The notes below the pieces were generated by a model, which was given only the letters and a program-made list of their open reading frames with translations, was not told the DNA's origin and did not search any database. A stretch of 64,000 nt of DNA from Apoda limacodes (lineage: Eukaryota > Arthropoda > Insecta > Lepidoptera > Limacodidae), in assembly GCA_946406115.1 (NCBI GenBank), contig OX291544.1, positions 930,001 to 994,000 of the forward strand, in the 5' to 3' direction. How positions within the stretch are numbered: the stretch's first letter is position 1; every line of letters begins with the position of its first letter. The position numbers and the translations under genes were made by a program. Below, piece by piece: positions 54,984 through 64,000 of this stretch.

Positions 54984-55289
54984 GTATGTTCTAGGTTTTA
55001 ATTTATTATTTCACGAATAGGTGTCAAATAAAATCTGTCTGGCTTGGCCACAATGTCACCAGTAAAACAAATTACTAATTTTTCAAAATCCGAAAGTTAT
55101 TGGGAGTTTTAAATCTGTTCTTAACTTTATTAAGGTTTAAATTATATTTTGTATCAAGCTCTAACAAATGTTGATTAGGTATCAACTTCAATTAACCGCC
55201 TATTTGCGCCTATTTTTTTTAAATAAAATACTTAATGTAACCTTACAAAAAAATATGTACTACTTAATAATATATGAATTTGATTCTAG
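54984..55289 (+). other. Transib intron 1 (inferred)
   Basis: GTATGTTCTAGG start and TTTGATTCTAG end; 306 bp, AT-rich, with in-frame stops. Confidence 0.75.
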
Positions 55290-55595
55290 GCCGCTCTGGA
55301 CTAAAGTCTATGACTCGAAATCAGTTGTACGATCTGATGGAAGGGGCGACTATTGACAAGAAACTTGATTTTATGGAAAATAAGATTCTCTGTGACTATG
55401 ACAATGCCGAGCAGAAATCTAATGTGAAACATAAATTATCAAATTTTAAGTACCAATTCAAGAAAAGGTGGCGCGCAGCGCATAAAACAAAGGTGGTGTT
55501 TGAAAAGAACAATAAAGACTGGCTTAACGGAATTATACTGCTACCTGATGCAAACACTGGAAGCAACAAAACCAGATCTTTCGAGGCACAAGCAG

Positions 55596-55674
55596 GTAGT
55601 AATTACCTTTTTAATTCCGTTTTTTAAATGTGATGTTGAGACTTTTTTGCATAAGTTTTTTTTTTTTTGTTTAG
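55596..55674 (+). other. Transib intron 2 (inferred)
   Basis: GTAGTAATTACC start, polypyrimidine T12 tract and TTTAG end; 79 bp, with an in-frame TAA at 55625-55627. Confidence 0.8.
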
Positions 55675-57405
55675 CTATTACTTCTGGTCCCGGTCGTCCA
55701 CGGAAATTATTTCTAGAATCAAGCGAGAGGACAAAACGCCGGAAAACAGAAGATCTACGAAGCTCAAACGAATTAGCTAAATTAGCATACGCGACACAAA
55801 TGAAAATGCGGGAAACTGGCAAAGCTGATGCTTCCCGGGTCATGAAAGAACTTCAAAAGACACCAACAAGAGCTAAAAAATATAAGGAAGCCTATCTTAG
55901 CAGTAAAGAACCACAACGTCAACTCTCTATCTTAAGAACGTTCTCGATGATAGCCGATGCGAACCTTCCGAGAGATGGATACAATGCTGTACGGGACACA
56001 AACAAAAGCTACAAAGCTACTATCCGTGTTACTCTGTGTTACAAAAGGCAAAAAAGGAGATTTATCCTCCAGAAGAGGCTTACAGGGTGACCGCTACCTG
56101 TGCTGAAGTTAAATTACAAGCCTTGATGGATATCACAGCTAAAAGATTACTTATGCACTTAGGAGAAGATTTATTGAATAACTTGAGTGACGAAGAAAAA
56201 AAAACAATTGTTTTGGTCTCTAAGTGGGGCTGTGACGGCTCCCAACAAGCCCAATTTAAAATGAAATTTGAAAACGACATTGAGTCAGACGCCAACATTT
56301 TTCAATCCTCAATGGTTCCTCTACAGTTGATTTGCGGACAAAACAAACGAATTATTTGGCAAAATGACACACCTTCATCACCTCGATTTTGCCGGCCAAT
56401 ACGACTGAGATTCCTTCATGAAACTTCAGATATCACTAAAGAAGAAATTTCTTATATAAATCAACAAATTAAGGATTTAATAAAAACAAATTACAGGGAT
56501 ACACATATCAAGCACAAAATGGTCCTCACTATGGTAGATGGTAAAGTGTGCAACGCAGCAACCCACACCATATCCACCATGAAATGCTACTTGTGCGGTG
56601 CTACATCCACAGAATTTAATGATCTGACAAAATCAAGACCTGTACAAAAAGAAAATTTATCATTTGGTCTTTCGTTGCTACATGCTCGTATTCGATTTTT
56701 TGAAAGCCTGATGCATGTAGCTTACAAATTACCAATAAAAAAATGGAACAAAAGATTGACTGCAGAAGAAAAAGCAATTGTTAAAACTACAAAAAAAAAA
56801 TTCAAGAAAAATTTAAAAATGAATTGGGTCTTTTAGTTGACATGCCTAAAACCAATTTTGGGTCAACTAACGATGGAAATACGAGTCGAAGGTTTTTCCA
56901 CGAATACGAAAAATCTGCTCAAATAACAGGCATCGACCAAAACTTAATTTATCGCTTAAAAACAATATTAGATGCTTTGTGTAGTGGATATAAGATAAAT
57001 ATAGAAAAATTTGAATCCTATGCAAAGGAAACCGAAAAACTGTATGTCAGTCTGTACAGTTTTCACCCACAGTCACCCACCATGCACAAAGTGTTACGCC
57101 ATGGTGCCCAAGTTATTCAAGAAGCCATGCTTCCTATTGGTCAATTGTCTGAAGAGGCAGCAGAAGCGCGTAACAAGCACATACGAGAATTTCGCTTAAG
57201 CTTTTCACGCAAATTTTCACGAGAGGCCTGTAACATGGATGTCATCAACCGCCTGCTGTTCACTTCAGATCCACTTATATCGGGTATAAGAAGAAAACCG
57301 AAAAATAAATTAAAAACTTATAACAGCGACGTGTTGGAATTATTGTCACCCAGTGAATCTATAAACGAAAAAATAGAATTAAGTTCCGATACTGATTCTG
57401 AATAA

Positions 57406-57534
57406 AATTTTAATATACTGTATTTATTTGTGTTTTATTGTCAAGTTAGTTACTTAGTCAACGGAATATTGTCTTATAATAATACACTGAAATATAAAAT
57501 TATTGAAAAAAAATATTGGCCAACTTTTTGGTCC
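57406..57534 (+). other. Transib 3' untranslated region
   Basis: Short AT-rich sequence between the TAA (57403-57405) and the right TIR, with GAATAAAATTTT at the stop and no further motif. Confidence 0.6.
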
Positions 57535-57549
57535 AAATACCCCACTGTG
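57524..57549 (-). repeat. Transib right TIR
   Basis: Inverse of the left TIR, ending CACTGTG at 57543-57549. Confidence 0.9.
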
Positions 57550-57554
57550 CGGCG
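57550..57554. repeat. Transib target-site duplication, right (CGGCG)
   Basis: Identical to 54688-54692. Confidence 0.95.
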
Positions 57555-57560
57555 CCTCGC

Positions 57561-58668
57561 CTTAATAATATACGACTTTGTTACAGTTTATAACACAGTG
57601 AAATTTTAATTTGGAACCCCAACGAAACAGTGCTGTTTTCAATGACACTAACCAAAAATGTTCCAATAGGCTACCTTTAGGCAGCAAAACTTTCCAATTC
57701 CCTATTATACCAAAGGATGATTGATAATTATATTATGCGCTTAACAACATATTCTGAAAGTATTTCTCTCTAAATGCGTAGGTACCACACTGAGGAAACA
57801 ATTACCGGGGAGTACCCCGGTCGAATTCAATCCTTAGCAACGAGCGCACTATATAATAAACGGATACGTGACCTACCACTAGCAAGCCACCAGTGGTGCC
57901 CTCGCCAGGCTAGACCAGTGGCACAGTAAACACTTTTTTTATCAAATATCGCAAGCTGTACTTTTCAGCTTTATATAAAGAACAAAAATTAGAAAAACAT
58001 GCCAATGATATTACGAGGTTTAAACACGTTTATATGCAAAATACTGAAAATCAATTACAGATGAAGAGAGGTAGGGCACTGCAAGTACTCGCTCGAATAA
58101 GCCGCCCGAACAAATAAAGCGGGGCATAGCGAGTACTTGCTCGAATGAGCGGCCCGAACTGGGGAAGTACCTCCACCTTACAGAAAACCGCGGCCACAAT
58201 AACACTAACATTGAGTAGTGTTGTGTTTCTGGCGGTGAGTAAGGTTGCCAGTGCTCTTTGAGGATTCGCTGCGCGGACAGCGGAGGACCGGCGGAGCTTG
58301 TTGCTGTCATTGCACGGCGTAGACGCGGCGTGCTGGTTCGGCGGTCAGGGAGACCTGATGAAACGGCTGACCGACGGCCGCCCGCAGGTTGAACGGGATC
58401 CCGAACCCAGGGATCACTTAATCTCCGCCCTGGGAGGCTGATCCGCCAGCCTGTGTAAAGTTTCTGAAGTGGTAGTTGTGCCGGAGTAGGAGACCGGAGT
58501 GGACCCTGCTACTACAACAGAGGGGGATCAGGGGCCCTTCCGCCTGCCGTGCCAGCAACTGTATTATCTGTGCCATGCTTCGGCAGTTTTAGTACCGCAC
58601 CTTTTATCCTTTAAGCTGTCTGTGCAGTGAATCCTCATTTTTAGTCTAAGTAACTTTTTTAAATAAAA
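57561..58668 (+). repeat. LINE J upstream region, right arm of the inverted repeat
   Basis: Inverted counterpart of 50031-51136, very nearly identical. It starts CTTAATAATATACGAC at 57561. It contains 'CACTATATAATAAACGG' (about 57848), the doubled AGTACTTGCTCGAATGAG motif and the GC-rich leader before the J start codon. No ORF1 of J is present. Confidence 0.9.
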
Positions 58669-60340
58669 TGGCCAAAAGAACAAAAAGGAAAAGAGTTTTT
58701 ACAGCGGCTACTTCATCCACTTATAATGTGGATTTTTGCAACATCAGGGGTATTCTTTTCCTAACGGAGACGCAGATATCCTGCCCGGCCGACACATCAT
58801 ACCTTCATTATCCCGGCTACAAACTCGAGCACAATTTTGTGAGTCGTGCCGGTGAATGTATGCCGCCTATACAGCCTTAAAGACAGGGACCTGTCGATAT
58901 TGTGGGTGCGCATAGATTACGGCGGCCACACTCGTATCTATGCGTGCTTATACAGGTCTCATAGCGGTGACACGGACGTAACTCGACTCTTCACGCACCT
59001 GAGTTTGACGACTGACAAAGTCCTAGAGCAATATCCCACAGCAGAACTAGTTATTGTGGGAGACTTTAACGCCCACCATCTCGAACCGATAACTATGCAG
59101 AGATATCTGCTCATGACTTTGCTCTGACCTATGGATTCTCTTAGCTGGTACCAGAGAGAATACCAGATATAGAGGACCATACAAGCTCCTTAGTAGACCT
59201 TCTGCTGACTACACGTCCGGACGGATACTCCGTATCAGTGGATGCGCCTTTAGGCTCCTCGGACTACTGTCTCGTTCGGACTCAAGTGTCATGCACACAA
59301 CCCGATCCATCTGGGCCAACTAATTGGCGTCGTGTGTGGCACTATAAGTCGGCAGACTGGGATGGATTGCGACTTGCGAGCTATCCTTCTGGGAGTCGTG
59401 CTTTCTGGTCGCTTGCCAAAGCTGCCGAAGGGATCTTTTGCCAGTCGTCGTTACCACCACTGCGGAGGACCGATGGTGACTTGGCCCATAGTGCTAAAGA
59501 GAAAGTCGATCTACTGGGCAGTCTCTTTGCCTCTGCTGGGCCAGACGGTATACCAGCAATGGACATTAATGCTGGTGTCCCGCAAGGCTCCGTGATGTCT
59601 CCGACGTTGTTTCTACTGCATATCAATGACATGTTGGTCATCAACAACATACATTGCTATGCAGATGACAGTACTGGAGACGCATATTACACGGGTCGCG
59701 CAAACATCCCTCGTTCCGTTGTGGAGGAAAACCGCGGAGAACTTGTGTCTCAAATCGAGACCACACTGTCCAAGGTCTCCAGACTGGGGACGGGTAAACT
59801 TGGTCCGATTCAAACCTACAAAGACACAAATCTGCGCGTTCACCGCTAAGAAAACCCCATTCACTGTAGTCCCACAATTCCAAAACACTCCCTTCTCATT
59901 CTCCAAAAGCATTGGGATCCTTGGTGTTGACATCTCCAGCGATGTTCAGTTTCGAGATCATTTACAAGATAAGGTGAAGCTGGCGTCCAAAAAACTAGGT
60001 GTACTCAACAGAGCGAGGCAGTACTTCACGTCGGGGTAGAGGTTGCTGCTTTACAAGTCGCAAGTGCGGCCTTATATGAAGTACTGCTGCCATCTCTGGG
60101 CAGGTGCACCCGGATACCAGCTTGGACCTTTTGACTCGGTTCAACGATGGGCTGTGAGAATTGTCGACGATCTCAAACTCACTTGCCGTATCGAACCCTT
60201 AAGTCTGAGGAGAGACTTCGCCTCCCTGTGTGTGTTCTACCGCTTGTACAATGGGTTCTGAGGAATTGTTCGAAATGATGCCCACGGCTACTTTCTACCA
60301 TCGCACCGCTCGCCATCGGTAGGGAATTCATTCTTACACT
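58669..60340 (+). pseudogene. LINE J, right arm copy with internal deletions
   Basis: From the ATG at 58668-58670: 'MAKRTKRKRVFTAATSSTYN' and the same NIRGI/LFLTETQ deletion and the same defect after 'VGDFNAHH' as the left arm. 'LGSSDYCLVRTQVS' has the catalytic His changed to Tyr. Three deletions follow: after 'DWDGLR' (about 340 bp), after 'SLFAS' (about 130 bp) and after 'GIPA' (about 420 bp). They leave 'MDINAGVPQGSVMSPTLFLL' and 'IHCYADDSTGDAYYTGRANI'. Beyond 59681 it has J sequence absent from the left arm: 'KSIGILGVDISSDVQFRDHL', a stop at 60038, 'YCCHLWAGAPGYQLGPFDSV' and a frameshift at about 60258. It is truncated at about 60340. Confidence 0.9.
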
Positions 60341-60999
60341 TGTAAGGAAACTACATGACTGCGTAAAGAAAACTTTGAATTTGATTCACAGACATTTATT
60401 GGTGATATTCAACTTGAATTTATCCATTTAACATTATGATTAATTTAAACACTGTACGTAGGTACCTTATTTTATATGACACTTAGGTATAGTTGAACAC
60501 TTTCAGCAATGCGCTATTATTACGTTATTAGAAGTACTAGTCCGTTCTATTCGGTTGTCATGGCAAGACTGACTGTAATACTCTTGTGTCGCCACCGTTA
60601 CGCCTGCTTATCAATCTATTGGTATGTCTATGGTAGGGATTTGTGGCGGTAACGGGGTGGACACGTGTGCAAAGTAAGTGTTGCCGGACGAAAATACAAA
60701 ATTACAAAGTTAATAATGCATTAAACTAAGTATTTGTGTAGTTTCTATTTAATGTTCTCTTATTAATCCTAAAATATAATTAAATTAACAGACAATAACC
60801 TCAAAATAATTGCTGCATTAGTTTAAGCTATGCATTTGAACAAAACAAATTAACAAACCACATGTATACAATAATCACTTTATACTCGTACTTATGTTTA
60901 TTATAAATTGCATGACAGATCTGATATATGTTTTACCTAGATGTGTATATTGAAATGAATGTTTGCTTCGATTTCAAACTCCTACTGAATTTTTTTTTT
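60341..60999. other. No gene recognised
   Basis: AT-rich, with a short GC-rich stretch (60585-60670) holding CGCCACCGTTACGCC and an imperfect inverse GGCGGTAACGGGG. Confidence 0.45.
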
Positions 61000-61135
61000 T
61001 ATTCCCATAGACCTTTAAATTGTACTTTTGAATCATTAATTTAATTATAATTTTAAAAAATTACCACCGGTTCGGAATGATTTACTACCAAAAAGAGCCG
61101 GCAAGAAACTCAGTAGTTAATCTTTTATATTTTTT
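61000..61135 (-). repeat. LINE/V-type 3' tail, antisense
   Basis: Reversed 'GAGTTTCTTGCCGGCTCTTT' (about 61091-61110), 'ACCGGTGG' and an 'AATGATTCAAAAGTACAATT' block, the same order as in 11490-11632 and 38188-38250 combined. It links the two tail motifs into one family. Confidence 0.7.
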
Positions 61136-62994
61136 GCAAATTTGTATTAAAATACAATATAGCCTTAGAATATGTAATAACATAATATACAATGTTAATT
61201 TTATATTGTAAATTACAAATGCACAAATTCTAATTCTTCCAAGCATTTTTTTTATCATTTATGTATTCATCGACTTCGCAATACTTTTTTTTTATTAAAC
61301 TATCTTTAATATATTTTAAATTTATTTGGAGCTAATACGCCTCTTTTACTGTAGAAACATATACTTTGTATTGTAATAGAGCTATATATATACCTTCTTA
61401 TACTCAAAGGCTAGAACATTTCAAAATGTCTTAACTCGATAAGCGTAGAGACATACTGCAATTTTTGTTTAAAATCTTAAGATGCCAAATCGAGTGTCCT
61501 CAACTGTTGCAGAAACTTAATTTAAGAGTAGGTACCCATTAGTTATCCAAGGAAATCAATTAATTTATTTACCCAACCACGACGCAAAACAGTACTGAGA
61601 TCAAACACCTCCGTGGCAAGATTGACCAGGCTTCCAAATCAATACAGTAAAATAGATGTTTATACCGACAACGTCTTTAAATACCGCAGAGAGATATTGA
61701 AGTGTTATAAAAATAAATAATAATTTTAAATAGTATTATTGTAATGGAATTCATTAATTTTATTAGATTTACAATATCATATTTCATTTGCTTTGATTTA
61801 ATTAGTTTGAATTTATTTTATTTTGATTTAATTTTCAATCTTAATTAATTTAATTAAGTCTTAATTTATTTTTGTTTTAATTTAATTTGTATTGCACGCG
61901 AGATAAGCGGAGCGGTGAGGTAGTGCTCTACTCTCGACATGTAAAAAAACCCAGTCTTTCGAAACTTAAATGACTTTTTTTTTTTAATATAACACTTACA
62001 GGATAATATGAGTGCACTAATATGAAGTTAAATAATCTGTCTAGCACATATGGTACATTTTATAAACAATTAATTTGTTTAATATAATAAATAATAACAT
62101 TAAAACTAATCATTCTTGGACGTCCGTGAGTCTGTGTTTATGTGACCATGTATGTGGCAGAGAAATTGGTCGAAAAATTCATCTAACCGGAATACTTTTG
62201 TTTTTAATATATAAAGTATTACACTGTGCTGATTCCTAGTTAATATTAGCGTTCTAAGTACTGTCGTTTAATTATAATTTATAAAAAACTAATATATCAC
62301 TGTATACTGTATATCTATATATATATATTTTATTTTTATTTTATAGTATATTTTTTCCTCACCTTATTTGTTATTTTATTTTAAAAAACTTGAGTTTTTG
62401 TTTAAAATTTTTTTTTTAAATGTGAATGACCGCTATGGGGCGTGCACTTTTGGATTTTCCAAATTTTTAATTAATAAATTACTTTTGCCTCGCTTGTTGT
62501 AGCTAATTCTTTATTACTTTTTACTAACAAGAATCTATTATTGTATGTTTTTCACATGCAACAAATGAAATATTTACATATGTGAACTTATTTAGTTGTA
62601 TATTTAGTTTAAGACAGCAAGTGATTTTCTACCGAATGTATTATTATATCAACTGTTGGTAACCTTTAACCAATAAATAAACAAAATAGAAAAAGTCATT
62701 TTGGAACTACCAATTTATCCTGATTCCTTGTATTAACACTTGTCGATACTGTATGTAGGTCGTTATTTTTAGCAAATAGGTGTCAATTTGTGCATACCTA
62801 CATACATTATATAAGCCAAGATATATATATATATATATGGGCAAGGAACAGTTAAAATAAACTTTTTTTTAACATAAAGAAATTTGAGGTCCCAATTTAT
62901 AGATTGACCATCTGCTTTCTTTTATAAATAAAGACTGCATCAATATGCTCCAAAGCAAAATGCCATAAGACATGACGGAATGGAAATGAAAGGG
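61136..62994. other. AT-rich sequence, no gene recognised
   Basis: Nearly 1.9 kb very rich in A/T with TTTAATTTAATT-type tracts (61740-61890) and (TA)n at about 62312-62326 and 62821-62838. No coding motif. Confidence 0.5.
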
Positions 62995-63036
62995 AAATGT
63001 TGACGCTGCTCTGCTCGCTTGGTTCACTTTAGCTAT
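62995..63036 (+). repeat. Sliver of LINE D
   Basis: 'TGTTGACGCTGCT' plus 'CGCTTGGTTCACTTTAGCTA' matches the D4 'VDTARLVYFSYF' coding site at about 47645-47682, with a 5-bp CTGCT duplication. About 40 bp only. Confidence 0.5.
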
Positions 63037-63037
63037 T

Positions 63038-63421
63038 TTAAATTTGACACTTATTTACTAAACATAACGACCTACAGTCTTGGATAACAGTCTTATATGA
63101 AGCGGCAAAGTTGTAAGGAAAAATTATATCATTCTGACGAAGATGCGGCTGGCGATAGCGGCTTTGACGTCGGTGACGGTTGTGATGTAGAGAGTGGCGC
63201 ATTTTTTGAGGTAGAGTCTGTAGGCGAGTTTTTTTTACGTGACATCCTGAATTAGCTGGTGGTACCGCGCTATTCCTGAGTGAGAAAGTCGATCCATCTT
63301 TGCTCACGCTTGTTGGCGAACGTTTTTTCATAGCTTTATACGGCAGTAATAAAGACGACTGTCCCAAAAATAAAATTGCGTCCTCTAACAAATGCAATAT
63401 TCGGTCCTTAAATTGTAACAT
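63038..63421 (-). CDS. Orphan open frame, 127 codons, unknown
   Basis: 'MLQFKDRILHLLEDAILFLG' to 'SLCLVNKCQI'. The first 25 residues could form an amphipathic helix. The middle is rich in basic and serine residues ('KAMKKRSPTSVSKDGS', 'RHSLHHNRHRRQSRYRQPHL'). There is no recognisable domain. It begins right beside the D sliver and has no visible intron or neighbour. It could be a piece of an unrecognised element's ORF1, a terminal exon, or chance. Confidence 0.2.
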   Translation of the reverse strand: MLQFKDRILHLLEDAILFLGQSSLLLPYKAMKKRSPTSVSKDGSTFSLRNSAVPPANSGCHVKKTRLQTLPQKMRHSLHHNRHRRQSRYRQPHLRQNDIIFPYNFAASYKTVIQDCRSLCLVNKCQI

Positions 63422-64000
63422 TTCAATGGACTGATGACTATAAGTCAGATACCGTGTCAGAACAACATCTAGCTAATACGACTAACATTTTTACATCTGT
63501 GTGCGTAGTTTCGGTGTTACCCCAAATTGGGGAGTTCTTACTTTTATTTGGTACTACAATTTATTTTCACGTAATGATCCCTGTGGTGACACATTACATA
63601 AATTGAGATAGAACGTAAACCTTTGCTACAAAGGTAACAATCCGTTGACCATGGCCAGGAAATGGATGTTAAAACCTTAAAGTAGGTTCCAAAGACGAAA
63701 AATTCCTACAAGCTCAGTCAAATGAGCTGGACAGATCTACACATGAACTACTCAGATCTTCACTACTAATTTTGAAAGTGTATTAAACTTCTTATTCTTT
63801 GTCAACATTACTGAGAAAGACACTGATTCCCGAGACACAGGAACTTCCTATATCGAGAATCAGGGAATACCATTTGTTTAGTGTTAGTTACTAAGAATTT
63901 ATTCTTATGATATACCTAATTAATTTAAATGTATTTGATTATCTTTGTAAATATTAGAAATCAATTAAGTTATTAATAATTATCAATACTGTAGTGCTAC
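63422..64000. other. No gene recognised
   Basis: AT-rich end of the window; no motif. Confidence 0.45.

Larger units (their letters stand above)
54965..57405 (+). pseudogene. Transib transposase (RAG1-like), three exons, two frameshifts
   Basis: Exon 1 (54965-54983, 'MDSVEP') ends at a GTATGT donor. Exon 2 (55290-55595) follows a TTGATTCTAG acceptor. Exon 3 starts at 55675 after a T-rich tract and TTTAG. The joins keep frame. Exon 2 has a basic helical region; exon 3 opens with an AT-hook-like 'GPGRPRK'. Catalytic core: 'SKWGCDGS' (first D, 56234), 'MVDGKVCNA' (second D, 56537), the zinc pair 'CYLCGAT', 'GLSLLHARIRFFE', 'NDGNTSRRFF', the zinc pair 'HKVLRH' (57084) and 'IGQLSEEAAEARNK', the third acidic site. 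The pattern and spacing match Transib/RAG1: C-x2-C, H-x4-H, then E. Lesions: AAAGCTAC tandem duplication at 56005-56020 and a one-base shift at the A10 run 56791-56800. Otherwise open, about 680 residues. All key residues are present. Confidence 0.93.
54693..57549 (+). mobile_element. Transib transposon, 2857 bp, with TIRs, TSD and transposase gene
   Basis: Both ends are CACAGTGGGGTATTT (54693-54707 and, inverted, 57535-57549), followed by an A-rich block (TAAAAATTGG left; AAAAAGTTGG right). The first seven bases equal the RAG recombination-signal heptamer CACAGTG, as expected from the known kinship of Transib and RAG1. The element is flanked by CGGCG on both sides and encodes a RAG1-like transposase. 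Size and layout fit an autonomous Transib. It lies in the loop of a large inverted repeat, its right end only 11 bp from the start of the right arm. Confidence 0.95.

Noticed and set aside
54719..54994. 91-codon frame before the Transib start as part of the transposase
   Set aside because: It shows no conservation pattern, and the frame crosses the predicted GTATGT donor; the short exon beginning at 54965 joins in frame to exon 2.
48132..59681. Inverted arms as TIRs of one giant transposon carrying the Transib
   Set aside because: The arms are mostly LINE J, a retroelement; no target duplication flanks the arms, and the Transib has its own TIRs and duplication.
1..64000. tRNA, rRNA, bacterial operons or ribosome-binding sites
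   Set aside because: No cloverleaf with conserved A/B boxes or rRNA core was recognised; intron-bearing genes and LINE content make this eukaryotic.

Overview
This window is animal nuclear DNA, almost certainly from a moth or butterfly (Lepidoptera). The evidence is AT-rich intergenic sequence, spliceosomal introns, several families of non-LTR retrotransposon (LINE), hAT, Helitron and Transib DNA transposons, and interspersed repeats that I recognise as typical of lepidopteran genomes. I found no convincing single-copy host gene, rRNA, tRNA or CRISPR. The window is a transposon graveyard, with elements inserted into elements several layers deep. A heterochromatic or W-linked origin would fit but is not shown.

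Family labels used below are mine. D = LINE with an SGNH-esterase ORF1 (CR1/Jockey group, Daphne-like). K = LINE with a PHD-finger plus FP-like ORF1. J = jockey-type LINE whose 3' end resembles 21248-21999. M = a second jockey-type LINE. C = LINE with the 'FGLRKYDH' C-terminus and a hairpin in its 3' UTR. RTE = RTE-clade LINE. V = non-coding retroposon with a TTTGA-rich tail. Q = TIR element of about 9 kb.

Layout: 0.6-1.65 kb, decayed D copy. 2.8-8.2 kb, a C copy split by a D copy and a LINE tail. 8.2-15.5 kb, assorted repeats, an antisense RTE LINE interrupted by V, and M fragments. 15.6-24.6 kb, element Q (8-bp target duplication) inserted in an antisense D copy. Q carries a K LINE that is interrupted by an antisense spliced Helitron gene and by a J insertion. 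25.5-28.9 kb, a decayed antisense Ty3/gypsy element with two LTR-like repeats. 29.4-34.5 kb, a hAT element (8-bp duplication CTTGTACC) filled with C, J, M, V and gypsy pieces. 34.9-35.5 kb, hAT transposase remnant. 35.8-37.05 kb, fold-back element. 38-41.6 kb, repeats and a C copy. 42-44.05 kb, antisense gypsy remnants. 44.2-44.96 kb, a minisatellite split by an RTE fragment. 45-48.1 kb, the best-preserved D copy.

48.1-60.3 kb is the most interesting part. Two J copies stand head to head as arms of an inverted repeat (left 48132-51136, right 57561-59681). The loop between them holds a nearly intact 2.86-kb Transib transposon at 54693-57549. Its ends are CACAGTG, identical to the V(D)J recombination-signal heptamer, and it is bounded by 5-bp CGGCG duplications. 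It encodes a three-exon RAG1-like transposase broken only by an 8-bp tandem duplication and a frameshift at an A10 run.

The genes do not form a host pathway. LINE reverse transcriptases could in principle mobilise the non-coding retroposons, and Transib- or hAT-type transposases could mobilise TIR elements, but nearly every coding region here is broken.
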